Program-made: the position numbers and the translations under genes
In this document: in pieces, positions 8,886 through 17,009 of the stretch
Layout: every line of letters starts with the position of its first letter
Numbering within the stretch: position 1 is the first letter of the stretch
NCBI RefSeq assembly: GCF_024397795.1
Contig: NZ_CP072983.1
Location: 372,001-436,000, forward strand
Direction of reading: 5' to 3'
DNA length: 64,000 nt
Source: Lactobacillus intestinalis
GTDB lineage: Bacteria > Bacillota > Bacilli > Lactobacillales > Lactobacillaceae
Notes under the pieces: model-generated
Databases searched by the model: none
What the model was told of the DNA's origin: nothing
Seen by the model: only the letters and a program-made list of their open reading frames with translations

Positions 8886-9488
8886 ATGTTGAAGATAGAA
8901 CATTTAAATAAAAAGTTTGGTAAAAAGGAAGTCTTGAAAGACGTCTCCCTTACTCTTAGTCCCGGCCAGAGAATTCATATTATTGGTAAAAACGGCTCAG
9001 GCAAATCAACAATCTTTAAGATTATCACCGGCATATTGAAGCAGAATGATGGCACAGTTGAAATTGGGACAGATGATGTAATTGGTGCCGTGATTGAAAA
9101 TCCAGGATTTTTAGAATATGAATCTAGTCTTGAAAATTTGAAATTTTTAGCTGAACTAAATCATGACTATGATGAAAAATTAGTAAAAGAATTAATGGAA
9201 GAATTCTCTTTGGATCCTGAGGATAGTCAGCCAGTTTCTAGATATTCGATCGGAATGCGTCAAAAGTTAGGCATTATTCAGGCGATTATGGAAAATCAGA
9301 ATATCGTTTTGTTAGATGAACCAACGCGCGGAATTGATAAAGAAGGTATTGAGACCTTTGTGAAAATACTTGGGCAACTTAAAGAGCAAAAGCGCGCTGT
9401 CATCATCGCAAGTCATGATGATATTTCTAACTTGGTTTATGATCGAGAATTAAAACTAAAAGATGGTGTCTTAGTTGAAGAAAAATAG
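8886..9488 (+). CDS. ABC transporter ATP-binding protein
   Basis: 200 residues, slightly short for the class. Walker A GKNGSGKST, variant signature YSIGMRQKLGI (SIGMRQ form, as in bacitracin/lantibiotic-type exporters), Walker B IVLLDEPTRGID, switch His ASHDD. It has the usual form of ATPases partnering ABC-2 permeases for peptide or drug export. RBS AGGAGA is immediately upstream. The following gene overlaps its end by 14 nt. Confidence 0.82.
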   Translation: MLKIEHLNKKFGKKEVLKDVSLTLSPGQRIHIIGKNGSGKSTIFKIITGILKQNDGTVEIGTDDVIGAVIENPGFLEYESSLENLKFLAELNHDYDEKLVKELMEEFSLDPEDSQPVSRYSIGMRQKLGIIQAIMENQNIVLLDEPTRGIDKEGIETFVKILGQLKEQKRAVIIASHDDISNLVYDRELKLKDGVLVEEK

Positions 9489-9957
9489 CTCTATCTTTTG
9501 GTTGTATTCCGTAATTACTTTCTTGATTATCTTTTTCTTTAGAACACATTTAGGAATGTTACCTGGTGATAAGATGGTAGCTGTGAATTTTGGCATAGTC
9601 CATAAATCTCGTTGGCTCATTTTCTTAAATGTGTATCTTAGCGCTTATGATTTGATTTTTATTCTTTTAGCGCGCACTAAAATGGAAATGGTGGAAGATT
9701 TTCTAGTAATTAGGAAAATTACCACCTTACATAGATTCACCATATTTTGGAAAAATTTGCTTATTTATCTAGTTCCTTTTCTTATTATTCACTTAAGCTT
9801 TTTCAATAAGCAAAATTTTCTTCTTTCTAGCATTTTGCTATTTGTTTGGCTAGTAATTTGGCTAATTTTAGCCGTTTGCCCTTTCAAAAGATTAAATCAA
9901 TACATTCGAGCTACAATCATTTTGATAATTTTACTCATCTTACGGATTTTAGTATAA
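9475..9957 (+). CDS. Small multi-pass membrane protein of the ABC cluster
   Basis: 160 residues, four or five hydrophobic helices, TTG start inside the end of the ATPase gene. No recognised domain. It is the last gene of the 7474-9957 set and is closed by a strong bidirectional terminator. It could be a third permease piece or an immunity-like membrane protein. Confidence 0.5.
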   Translation: MKKNSSIFWLYSVITFLIIFFFRTHLGMLPGDKMVAVNFGIVHKSRWLIFLNVYLSAYDLIFILLARTKMEMVEDFLVIRKITTLHRFTIFWKNLLIYLVPFLIIHLSFFNKQNFLLSSILLFVWLVIWLILAVCPFKRLNQYIRATIILIILLILRILV

Positions 9958-9960
9958 GAA

Positions 9961-9986
9961 AAACTGCCTTCAAAGGCAGTTTTTTG
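9961..9986. terminator. Bidirectional terminator between the ABC cluster and the ABC-F gene
   Basis: AACTGCCTT (9962-9970) pairs with AAGGCAGTT (9973-9981), with A-run before and T-run after. It serves both convergent transcripts. Confidence 0.85.
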
Positions 9987-9987
9987 T

Positions 9988-11913
9988 TTATTCAAATTCA
10001 TCCAAAGCAGTCAATGCCTTTTCCCATTCATCATTAGCTTGGTCGAGCTTTTCTTGAACGGCAGACAGCTTTTCTTGCAGAGGCCCCAGCTTATCAAAGT
10101 TAGTGGCAATTTCAGGATTTGCCATTTCATTTTGAATCTCAGTTTGTTGATTTTCTAAATCTTCAATTTCTTTTTCGGCATTATCAACGGCTCTTTGAAG
10201 CTTACGCTTTTGTGAATCACGTTGCTTCTGTTCTTGGTAAGACAACTTTTGCTCGCTAACTTGCTTGACCGGTTCAGCTGGGACGGCCTCAGTTTGACTA
10301 GGAGTTAAACCAGCGTTTTGCTTAGCTTTTTCGTCAAGATAGTAGGAGTAGTTTCCTTCGTAAATCTTGGCATGGCCATCGCGCACAGAAACAATCTTGT
10401 TTGCTAATTGATTGATAAAGTAACGGTCGTGAGAAACAAAGAGTAAAGTTCCATCATAATTGCTTAAAGCTTCTTCAAGAACTTCTTTTGCTTCAATATC
10501 CAAATGGTTAGTGGGCTCGTCCATAAGCAAGAAGTTATCATATTCAAGTGATAACACTGTCAAAGTCAAACGTGCCTTTTGCCCACCGGATAATTGACCA
10601 ACCGTCTTGTCGATGTCCTTGGCTGTGAACAAGAAACTAGCTAAAATTGAACGTACATCACGCTCAGGCATTGTCTTGTGGCGATCCCAAATTGTATCAA
10701 GGACGGTTTTTGAAGGGTCCAGTCGTTGCAATTCCTGGTCGTAGTAGCCGATGTCAAGGGATGCACCATATTTAATGGAACCATCTTTTGGCGTCAATTG
10801 CTTCATAATTGTTTTAAGCAAAGTAGATTTACCAATACCGTTTGGTCCAATAATTGCTACGCGATCGCCTTTGTTGACTTGGAAAGAGATGTCCTTAACC
10901 ATTGTTTTATCAGAATAACCGATGGTTAAATCATTCAAGATAAGGACTTCTTTTCCTGAAGGGCGTTCACTATTAAAGTGAATTCTGACCTTAGACTTAT
11001 GCTTTGGTGGCTTGATACGGTCAATTTTTTCTAGCTTTTTCCGTCTACTTTGTGCACGCTTAGTAGTTGTGGCACGCACCAAGTTCTTTTGGATAAATTC
11101 TTCGTCCTTCTTGATTTCTTCTTGTTGTTTTTCATAGGCAGCTTGTTGTTGCTTATCGCGCAATTTGCGTTCTGCAATGTATTGAGAATAATTTCCTTTA
11201 AAAGCAGTCAAAGTTCCAAATTGTAATTCGAAAATTTGGTTAGCTAAGTGATCTAAGAAGTACTGGTCGTGGGATACAACTAAGATTGCGCCTGCGTAGT
11301 TTTTCAAAAAGCCTTCTAGCCAATCCAACGTATCCATATCCAAGTAGTTGGTAGGTTCGTCGAGCAAGAGCAAAGGTGGCTTTTTAAGGAGCAGCTTTAC
11401 AAAAGCTAAGCGCGTCTTTTCTCCACCAGAAAGACTGCCAATCTTCTTTTGCCAAGTATTTTCAGGAAACTTGAATCCATTCAAAATACTCTTGATATCA
11501 GATGGATAAGTATAGCCACCTTGTTGCTCAAAGTCGAATTGCATTTGATCGTAGCGCTTGAGGAGGTCCTTATCTTCGGGATGATCCGCTATTTCTTCTT
11601 GGAGTTGTTCAAGCTTCTTTCCTTTATTGATTAAAGGAGTGAAAACTTCCTCCATTTCATCCCAGATCGTCTTATCTTCATCCAGTGCGTTTTCCTGAGC
11701 AATATAACCGGCTTGAATTCCCTTATTAACAGTAAATTCACCTTGAGTAGGTTCTCTTTGACCGGTCATAATCTTTAATAAAGTAGTCTTTCCCGCACCG
11801 TTTGGTCCAACAAGTCCAATTCGTGCATTTGAATCGATTGAAAAGTTAACATTTTTAAATAGAGTATTGGCACCAAATTGTTGTTCTAAATCGTGCCCTT
11901 GTGCAATAATCAT
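9988..11913 (-). CDS. ABC-F family ATPase (YdiF/Uup-like)
   Basis: 641 residues with two ABC cassettes and no membrane segments. Cassette 1: GPNGAGKTT, LSGGEKTRLAF, LLLLDEPTNYLD. Cassette 2: GPNGIGKST, LSGGQKARLTL, LLMDEPTNHLD. An Arg/Lys-rich linker lies between (about 230-310), and a C-terminal coiled coil (about 560-641, Gln/Glu/Lys-rich) resembles Uup/YdiF. ABC-F proteins act on ribosomes or in tolerance to structured nucleic acids. It is a core gene transcribed toward the bacteriocin block. Confidence 0.88.
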   Translation of the reverse strand: MIIAQGHDLEQQFGANTLFKNVNFSIDSNARIGLVGPNGAGKTTLLKIMTGQREPTQGEFTVNKGIQAGYIAQENALDEDKTIWDEMEEVFTPLINKGKKLEQLQEEIADHPEDKDLLKRYDQMQFDFEQQGGYTYPSDIKSILNGFKFPENTWQKKIGSLSGGEKTRLAFVKLLLKKPPLLLLDEPTNYLDMDTLDWLEGFLKNYAGAILVVSHDQYFLDHLANQIFELQFGTLTAFKGNYSQYIAERKLRDKQQQAAYEKQQEEIKKDEEFIQKNLVRATTTKRAQSRRKKLEKIDRIKPPKHKSKVRIHFNSERPSGKEVLILNDLTIGYSDKTMVKDISFQVNKGDRVAIIGPNGIGKSTLLKTIMKQLTPKDGSIKYGASLDIGYYDQELQRLDPSKTVLDTIWDRHKTMPERDVRSILASFLFTAKDIDKTVGQLSGGQKARLTLTVLSLEYDNFLLMDEPTNHLDIEAKEVLEEALSNYDGTLLFVSHDRYFINQLANKIVSVRDGHAKIYEGNYSYYLDEKAKQNAGLTPSQTEAVPAEPVKQVSEQKLSYQEQKQRDSQKRKLQRAVDNAEKEIEDLENQQTEIQNEMANPEIATNFDKLGPLQEKLSAVQEKLDQANDEWEKALTALDEFE

Positions 11914-11968
11914 AATTTTTTCACCTAAAAATATTCTAACATAATGAGTTGTCTGACTTGTAATTGTA

Positions 11969-12051
11969 TTGTGAAAATACGGTATAATTGGAAGTGAAGA
12001 TTAAGATTGTGAAAAATATACTTGCAAGCCTACTAACTTTACAGGTATGAT
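11969..12051 (+). promoter_or_regulatory. rex promoter region with two Rex-like half-sites
   Basis: Promoter TTGCAA (12022-12027), 18-nt spacer, TATGAT (12046-12051). Two copies of TTGTGAAAA(A)TA lie at 11969-11979 and 12007-12018. TTGTGAA is one arm of the known Rex operator (TTGTGAA-N4-TTCACAA), but no full palindrome is present. Autoregulation by Rex is possible but unproven. Confidence 0.45.
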
Positions 12052-12103
12052 ATAAATGCTTGATTGTTCATTCACAAACATAAAATACATGGGGGCTTCA
12101 CAA

Positions 12104-12748
12104 ATGGAAAAAATAAAAATTCCTAAGGCAACAGCCAAACGCTTGCCACTTTACTACCGCTACCTTATTATCCTTAATGAAGAGGGGAAAGACAAGGTAT
12201 CTTCCACAGAATTATCTGAAGCTGTACAAGTAGATAGTGCATCAATCAGACGAGACTTTTCATATTTTGGTGCTTTAGGTAAACGTGGCTACGGTTATGA
12301 TGTAAAGAATCTCTTAAAATTCTTTAAAAAGATCTTGAATCAAGATACTTTAACTAATGTAGCATTAGTTGGGGTTGGTAATTTAGGTAGAGCGCTACTT
12401 AACTATAATTTTAAGCGTAGCAATAATATTCGAATTTCATGTGCCTTTGATATCAATAAGGACATTACTGGTAAGATTTTAAGTGGTGTACCAGTCTATG
12501 ACATGAGCGAATTAAAGAAGCAATTGAGTGATCAACAAATTTCAATTGCAATTTTAACAGTTCCTTCCAGCTCAGCTCAAGTTACAACTAATGAAATGGT
12601 TGAAGCTGGAGTGAAGGGAATTATGAACTTTACGCCAATTCGTCTTTCCGCACCATCAACTGTACGTGTTCAAAACGTGGACTTAGCTACTGAATTACAA
12701 ACTTTAATTTATTTCCTTGATTCGGAAAAGGAAAACGATAACGATTAA
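12104..12748 (+). CDS. rex: Redox-sensing transcriptional repressor Rex
   Basis: 214 residues: winged-helix N-terminal domain ([30 protein letters not shown]) and a Rossmann domain with [13 protein letters not shown] that senses NADH/NAD+. Rex represses fermentation and redox genes when NADH is low. An upstream in-frame extension exists, but family alignment and the motif order favour ATG 12104. Its 3' end and terminator are duplicated at 14456-14505. Confidence 0.95.
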   Translation: MEKIKIPKATAKRLPLYYRYLIILNEEGKDKVSSTELSEAVQVDSASIRRDFSYFGALGKRGYGYDVKNLLKFFKKILNQDTLTNVALVGVGNLGRALLNYNFKRSNNIRISCAFDINKDITGKILSGVPVYDMSELKKQLSDQQISIAILTVPSSSAQVTTNEMVEAGVKGIMNFTPIRLSAPSTVRVQNVDLATELQTLIYFLDSEKENDND

Positions 12749-12775
12749 GAAGCTGCCGTTTAAGGCGGCTTTTTT
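12726..12775 (+). repeat. Direct repeat copy A: rex 3' end plus terminator
   Basis: About 50 bp running from the last rex codons through the terminator hairpin (AGCTGCC/GGCGGCT, then a T-run). It recurs almost unchanged, with one mismatch in the hairpin, at 14456-14505. The terminator itself spans 12751-12775. Confidence 0.88.
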
Positions 12776-12834
12776 GTCAGATAGAGATTAATTACCCTCA
12801 GGAGTGTAGCTGATCGGTTCCTAGATAATTTCAT

Positions 12835-12855
12835 AAGCGATACTGTCGCTTTTTG
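12835..12855 (+). terminator. Terminator-like hairpin upstream of rgg-2
   Basis: AAGCGA (12835-12840), TACTG loop, TCGCTT (12846-12851), then T residues. It could insulate rgg-2 from rex readthrough. Confidence 0.45.
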
Positions 12856-12953
12856 TACGTAAATTAGATATATTATTGCTAGAAAAGCATAATATACAGG
12901 GAATCCCTCTCATGCTTTTCATTCCCAAATATGTGATTAAAAGGTGAAAGAAA

Positions 12954-13802
12954 TTGAAAATTAATGAAGCGCTAAAAAAAGAAAGATTGGCTCAACATAA
13001 AACACAAGCCAGATGGATTAAAGATATAAATATGTCAGTCTCACATTATTCAGAAATAGAATCGGGATATGTAAGAAATGGAGTTAGCTCAGATATTGAT
13101 AGTGAAGATTTGATTCTTTTACTGAAATCAAACCATGTTAATATCAATGATTTTTTTGATTTGGTTCAGGATTCATACATTGTTAGTGAAAGCACAACGG
13201 TAGCTCAACAACTTTTTGAGGAATTATATATTGCTTTTACGAATAAGGATTATAAAAAAGCGGATAAAATAAAAAAAGAGATAGTACAAATGCCTAATAT
13301 TCCAAAATCTTTAAGATATTGCGCATCGCTTATTACTGCAGATTTAAAAGACAATATGCTGTCTTTAGATCAGAAAGTAAAGGATGAAATAGATCGATAT
13401 ATCTATCAATCAAATGATTGGGTAAATGATAATGAGGCTTTAATAATCTTTGGTAACTCAATTCCAGTACTTAATAAAGAAAATTTGGTTATGAGAATGG
13501 GTCAACTTTTGCGTAGGTATAAAGATATTAATGAATTTCCGAAAAATATAAAAATTAGGATTTCTACAATTTGTATGAATTATTTGTATGACGCAATTTT
13601 AAATAGAAAAATTGATAAGCATATTGAGGAATGTTTTAAATTAATTAATGAGCTCCCGGCTGACGATGTTTTTGGATTAAAAAAGATAATAGCGCGTTAC
13701 CTAAGTGATGTATACAACGGAAAAGAAACATATAGCGAAGAATTAAGAAGCATTTTTATAAGAAGTGGAATGAAGAATATAGCAGATCATTTATTTATTT
13801 AA
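12954..13802 (+). CDS. Rgg-family transcriptional regulator (Rgg-2)
   Basis: 282 residues, TTG start with AAGGTG 7 nt upstream. The N-terminal XRE HTH (about 5-60) contains SVSHYSEIESGYV; the rest is all-helical and TPR-like as in Rgg proteins. The N-terminal arrangement fits group members that dimerise and bind peptides. No divergent peptide with a good ribosome site was found upstream, unlike the other two Rgg genes. The downstream small anchored protein is the probable target. AT-rich codon use and duplicated flanks suggest acquired DNA. Confidence 0.8.
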   Translation: MKINEALKKERLAQHKTQARWIKDINMSVSHYSEIESGYVRNGVSSDIDSEDLILLLKSNHVNINDFFDLVQDSYIVSESTTVAQQLFEELYIAFTNKDYKKADKIKKEIVQMPNIPKSLRYCASLITADLKDNMLSLDQKVKDEIDRYIYQSNDWVNDNEALIIFGNSIPVLNKENLVMRMGQLLRRYKDINEFPKNIKIRISTICMNYLYDAILNRKIDKHIEECFKLINELPADDVFGLKKIIARYLSDVYNGKETYSEELRSIFIRSGMKNIADHLFI

Positions 13803-13952
13803 TTCGATATTTCGAAATTCACTACAAAAAACTCTTTGTCTTGTCTACTATTATTAACTGATTTTGGAAAAATGCGACTACATGATTAAGATCAAGAATC
13901 AAAAAATTGAATTAATTAAAAATGGTAGTCGTAGAATAATTGAGGTTTAAGT

Positions 13953-14276
13953 ATGTTAAAGAAACTTTGGGAATTTAGAAGTATCATCGTAGTAGTAATC
14001 TTAGGTTGCCTATTAATAAGTCATACGGCAGTTTTTGATAGATTTAATCCGTTTATTTCTGAAACTGTGAGTTATGCTCAAGTACCTACGGGAACGCAAA
14101 AGTATAAAAATGTAAAAATATATAATCATAAAATCACCAAGCTAAAATCATACCGACTTCACAATGTTGGTGGATATGATCCATCAAGAGAATATATTTC
14201 GATTAGGCATAGGGGCCAATATGTGAAATCGATTAAATATATATCTAAGAAAGACTTTGTAAATAAGGTAAAATAA
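13953..14276 (+). CDS. Small membrane-anchored or secreted protein, possibly YxeA-like
   Basis: 107 residues with an N-terminal hydrophobic segment (SIIVVVILGCLLISHTAVF) and a basic extracytoplasmic part containing YAQVPTGTQ, GGYDPSREYISI and YVKSIKYISKKDF. The spacing of these blocks recalls YxeA/DUF1093 proteins, but the match is weak by eye. RBS GAGGT. It lies 150 nt after rgg-2, suggesting regulation by it. An alternative is an immunity or bacteriocin-like protein. Confidence 0.5.
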   Translation: MLKKLWEFRSIIVVVILGCLLISHTAVFDRFNPFISETVSYAQVPTGTQKYKNVKIYNHKITKLKSYRLHNVGGYDPSREYISIRHRGQYVKSIKYISKKDFVNKVK

Positions 14277-14310
14277 CACCAACTTATATCATAAGTGAAA
14301 AATATCAGAA

Positions 14311-14450
14311 AAGAGAGAATTTCTTAATAATCTTTTTACTGAGACGGTCATATGATAATTAATCAAACCTTGTCCGATTTAGATATCTATGTGCCTTTGT
14401 CTTGGCAAGTGGTTAATTATGTGAACCTGGAATCGGCGATTTGAAAATCG
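14311..14450 (+). pseudogene. Decayed internal fragment of the liaF-like gene
   Basis: Two segments match the intact gene at 15064-15804. 14311-14371 corresponds to about 15421-15507 with gaps, and 14371-14450 closely matches about 15645-15720 (for example TTGTCTTGGCAAGTGGTTAA is shared). The middle is deleted and frames are broken, so it cannot encode a protein. It is immediately followed by the second copy of the rex 3' end. Confidence 0.85.
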
Positions 14451-14455
14451 TCTGT

Positions 14456-14505
14456 AAAGGAAAACGATAACGATTAAGAAGCTGCCGTTTAAAGCGGCTT
14501 TTTTT
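14456..14505 (+). repeat. Direct repeat copy B: rex 3' end plus terminator
   Basis: Second copy of the 50-bp rex tail, including its stop codon context and the hairpin AGCTGCC/AGCGGCT with T-run. It sits before the lytTR gene, where the original rex terminator would be expected. Confidence 0.88.
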
Positions 14506-14532
14506 ACCACTTAGAAACAAAAATTAACCTCT

Positions 14533-14577
14533 TAGTTAAAATAAGTAGCTTCTGAAACGTAATCATAGTTAAATAAG
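14533..14577 (+). promoter_or_regulatory. Candidate LytTR operator: direct repeats upstream of the regulator gene
   Basis: TAGTTAAAATAAG (14533-14545) and TAGTTAAATAAG (14566-14577), 33 bp apart start to start, roughly three helical turns. They lie 36 nt before the start codon. Direct repeats on one helix face are usual for LytTR regulators, so autoregulation is plausible. Confidence 0.4.
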
Positions 14578-14612
14578 CTTAAGTTAAGAAATAAGAAAGA
14601 GGAGGCGAGATT

Positions 14613-15074
14613 GTGAAAGTTAAATTGGACATTAATCCAGATCATCAAGAAACTGAAGTTACGATCTCGGCGCCTGAGATGAATGACCAGATTCAGGAAC
14701 TTTATCGGCTTTTGCAAAATCAAGAAAAAATTCCTCAAATTGAAGGATTTAAAGATAAAGTTTCCTATTATTTGAATTTGGTAGATATCCTCTTTTTTGA
14801 AACTGATAGTAAGGTAGTGATGGCTCACACGACTAGGGATGCTTATCAGGTCAAGTATAAGCTTTACGAACTTGAAGATATTTTGGGTGCTAACTACATG
14901 CGCGTTTCAAAATCGACTATTCTTAACTTGAATCAGATTTACGCAATTACGAGGTCGATTTCAAATTGCCAGGTAAAATTTCAAGATTCTTATAAGGTAG
15001 TTTATGTATCGCGTCATTATTATCGTGATCTGCGTAATCGACTAGACGAAAGAAGGAAGTACTATGAGAAATAA
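14613..15074 (+). CDS. LytTR-domain transcriptional regulator
   Basis: 153 residues, GTG start with GAGGAGG upstream. The C-terminal half is a LytTR DNA-binding domain (LNLVDILFFETDSKVVMAHT, MRVSKSTILNLNQIYAI, YKVVYVSRHYYRDLRNRL). There is no receiver domain, so it is not a classical response regulator. It overlaps the liaF-like gene by 11 nt; such pairs are common in lactobacilli and are thought to respond to envelope stress. Confidence 0.85.
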   Translation: MKVKLDINPDHQETEVTISAPEMNDQIQELYRLLQNQEKIPQIEGFKDKVSYYLNLVDILFFETDSKVVMAHTTRDAYQVKYKLYELEDILGANYMRVSKSTILNLNQIYAITRSISNCQVKFQDSYKVVYVSRHYYRDLRNRLDERRKYYEK

Positions 15075-15804
15075 AGTTTCGCGCATTTTTTGGGGCGTTT
15101 TCTTTATCGCTGCCGCAACCTTTGTTGTGCTCAATCAGATGGGGATTTGGACTTATAAACTAGGTTTTTGGGCAATTATTGGAACCATTGTCTTTGCTCT
15201 TAGCTTAATTGACGGGATTGTTAATCGCAGAATTACGGAAGGTGTCTTCTCAGTCGCATTTTTACTGATGATTTATGCACAACCGTTGCATATCACCCGT
15301 TTAGTGCCATGGACAATTCTCTTAGCTGCGATTTTGATTTCAATTGGATTGGGGATTATCTTTCGTAATCGATTTCATACGATTGTTTATGCAAATAAGA
15401 AAATTAAAGACTTTAGGGAAAAGAGAGAGGATTTTTCTAATAATCTCTTTACTGAGACGGTGACCAATGATCAAGGTGATCATGTAGTAATTAATCAAAC
15501 TTTATCGGATGTCTCACGTTATATCCATTCAAAAGAGCTTGAAACTATTGATGTGACCTCCAAGTTTGGGGATGTGAACATTTATCTTGATGATGCGGAA
15601 AGCAAAAACGGCATTGTTAACATGAATTTGGACATTATGATGTCCGATTTGGATATCTTTGTGCCCTTGTCTTGGCAAGTGGTTAATTATGTTAATCCTG
15701 GAATCGGCGATTTGAGAATCGAAGGAGCTTCAAACGGTGGTGGGCCTCAACTAGTAATTAATGGGCGCGCCCGCTTTTCCGATATTAAGATTAAGTATAT
15801 TTAG
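15064..15804 (+). CDS. LiaF-like membrane protein (cell-wall-active antibiotic response)
   Basis: 246 residues: about four N-terminal membrane helices (residues 8-100), then a soluble beta-rich domain with repeated DVSRYIHSKELETIDVTSKFGDVNIYL-type strands typical of LiaF C-terminal domains. LiaF proteins modulate envelope-stress signalling in other Firmicutes; here the partner is the LytTR gene rather than a LiaSR pair. A degraded copy of its 3' half lies upstream at 14311-14450. Confidence 0.8.
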   Translation: MRNKVSRIFWGVFFIAAATFVVLNQMGIWTYKLGFWAIIGTIVFALSLIDGIVNRRITEGVFSVAFLLMIYAQPLHITRLVPWTILLAAILISIGLGIIFRNRFHTIVYANKKIKDFREKREDFSNNLFTETVTNDQGDHVVINQTLSDVSRYIHSKELETIDVTSKFGDVNIYLDDAESKNGIVNMNLDIMMSDLDIFVPLSWQVVNYVNPGIGDLRIEGASNGGGPQLVINGRARFSDIKIKYI

Positions 15805-15868
15805 TCATGAATAATAAAGCTAGGTGTAAAATAAAGAAAAGGTTATTTTTATACATCGAGGTTTTATT

Positions 15869-16855
15869 ATGATAAATAAAGACGTTAATCTTAGTTTGAT
15901 GTACGAACTTGAAAACTTACACCATGTTGTCGTTCAAGCTTCTGATGTAGGTTCAAAGTATGTTTATGCTTTGCAATTACTTCATAAACAAACTGATATT
16001 ATTGTTTATCGAGCAACACCAAATGGCGACCATGTTTTCTTTGATGAAGATAGTCCTTTAGTCTATTTGACTGGAATGGCTGGAGGTCACACGCAAACCT
16101 GGACTTATTCCGGTGAAAGTGATCGCTGGTTTGTAGGGACCAAGCCTAAGAAGCATGGTAGCACTCTGTGGGACACGCAAATTGCCCGCGTAGTCCTTCC
16201 AGAAAGTGGTACTTTGCAATATGATAGCAATACTGAAATGCCGCGTTTGTCTTATTTAAACCGTGCAGGTTACGGCTACGGCGATAATAGTGTCGCTTAT
16301 CCTGGAAAAGACTTAGAACGGCTTGAGGCTGCAGTTTCACCAGATTATTCTAAGCTTTTGATTGCAAGTATCGACTTATCGCACACTGGTCACTTTGCAT
16401 TGTATGATTTGAATCAAATCAATGCGGCTTTGGACGAAGCAGAAGCTGATGGCTCTGATGTGAATATTCAAAACTTTGAATGTTTAGGTGCCTTCAATGT
16501 TCCTAACTTTGATGGAGAACTTATTCCTTCAATTCAAGGTTATGATCTTGATGAAAACAATAATGTGTATGTTTCTTGTCAATTGGGACCAACAACGGAC
16601 TTCTTAGGGCTTGCTAAGGAAGGTAAGCCACGTGAAATTGTGAAGATTCCATGGGGATGCGCAGATCCAAACAAGTGGGAAGTTGCTAACTTGGACCATG
16701 CCCATGTGCTTGATTCTTTAGGCTATGTGACTGAATTTGAAAGTGTTCAAGTTCTTGATGCCAATAACATTTATTTGACAGTGGCCTACCACCGCAAGAG
16801 TGACTTAACTACTTTAAAGAATAGAATTTACAAAGTTGAAGGCTTCGGCAATTAA
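15869..16855 (+). CDS. Helveticin-J-like class III bacteriocin, copy 1
   Basis: 328 residues with no signal peptide. Motifs shared with helveticin J: HHVVVQASDVGSKYVYALQLLH, AGGHTQTW, PRLSYLNRAG, LEAAVSPDYSKLLIAS, SIQGYDLDENNNVYVS and YLTVAYHRKS. Length matches the roughly 330-residue family. Helveticins are heat-labile proteins that kill related lactobacilli; how leaderless forms are released is unclear. RBS GAGG. It is closed by a strong terminator. Copy 2 at 43807 shares the motif order but is clearly diverged. Confidence 0.88.
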   Translation: MINKDVNLSLMYELENLHHVVVQASDVGSKYVYALQLLHKQTDIIVYRATPNGDHVFFDEDSPLVYLTGMAGGHTQTWTYSGESDRWFVGTKPKKHGSTLWDTQIARVVLPESGTLQYDSNTEMPRLSYLNRAGYGYGDNSVAYPGKDLERLEAAVSPDYSKLLIASIDLSHTGHFALYDLNQINAALDEAEADGSDVNIQNFECLGAFNVPNFDGELIPSIQGYDLDENNNVYVSCQLGPTTDFLGLAKEGKPREIVKIPWGCADPNKWEVANLDHAHVLDSLGYVTEFESVQVLDANNIYLTVAYHRKSDLTTLKNRIYKVEGFGN

Positions 16856-16864
16856 ATAGAAATT

Positions 16865-16892
16865 AGCGAGGATTAGTTCCTCGCTTTTTTTG
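16865..16892 (+). terminator. Terminator after helveticin-like gene 1
   Basis: AGCGAGGA (16865-16872) pairs with TCCTCGCT (16878-16885), loop TTAGT, followed by a T-run. Confidence 0.85.
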
Positions 16893-16896
16893 TAGT

Positions 16897-16914
16897 TTTT
16901 TTACCGAATATGAT
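16897..16914 (+). promoter_or_regulatory. Shared motif T6-ACCGAATATGAT, copy 1
   Basis: An 18-bp string identical to 17986-18003. Both copies sit just after a terminator and upstream of bacteriocin-island transcripts. A related ACCGAAAT stands upstream of the two-peptide genes. Candidate operator for the island's LytTR regulator. Confidence 0.45.
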
Positions 16915-16930
16915 GCGAGGAGGACGTTTT

Positions 16931-16978
16931 ATGACGAAATTGGGTATAGGTCTGATAGTTGGCTACAATACTTCTTAG
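16931..16978 (+). CDS. 15-codon leader-type mini-ORF
   Basis: MTKLGIGLIVGYNTS with a strong Shine-Dalgarno GAGGAGG at 16917-16923. Its TAG stop lies inside the left arm of a perfect 10-bp hairpin (CTTAGTTAAT/ATTAACTAAG, 16974-16996) that ends next to the ribosome site of the following secreted-protein gene. Could be a leader peptide, a remnant, or a small signal. Translation is not shown. Confidence 0.4.
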   Translation: MTKLGIGLIVGYNTS

Positions 16979-16996
16979 TTAATGAAATTAACTAAG
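16974..16996 (+). promoter_or_regulatory. Perfect 10-bp stem-loop before the secreted-protein gene
   Basis: CTTAGTTAAT, GAA loop, ATTAACTAAG. There is no T-run, so it is not a terminator. It overlaps the mini-ORF stop and abuts AAGAAAGAG, the likely ribosome site for ATG 17010, which suggests translational coupling or attenuation. Confidence 0.45.
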
Positions 16997-17009
16997 AAAG
17001 AGTGTAATT

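Noticed and set aside
12776..12953. Possible divergent peptide upstream of rgg-2 on the minus strand (33 codons from about 12917)
   Set aside because: No Shine-Dalgarno, mixed polar composition, and not hydrophobic like the other two peptides.
13875..13932. CGACTAC ... GTAGTCG inverted repeat before the small anchored protein
   Set aside because: Only 7 bp with a 44-nt AT-rich loop; likely chance in this composition.
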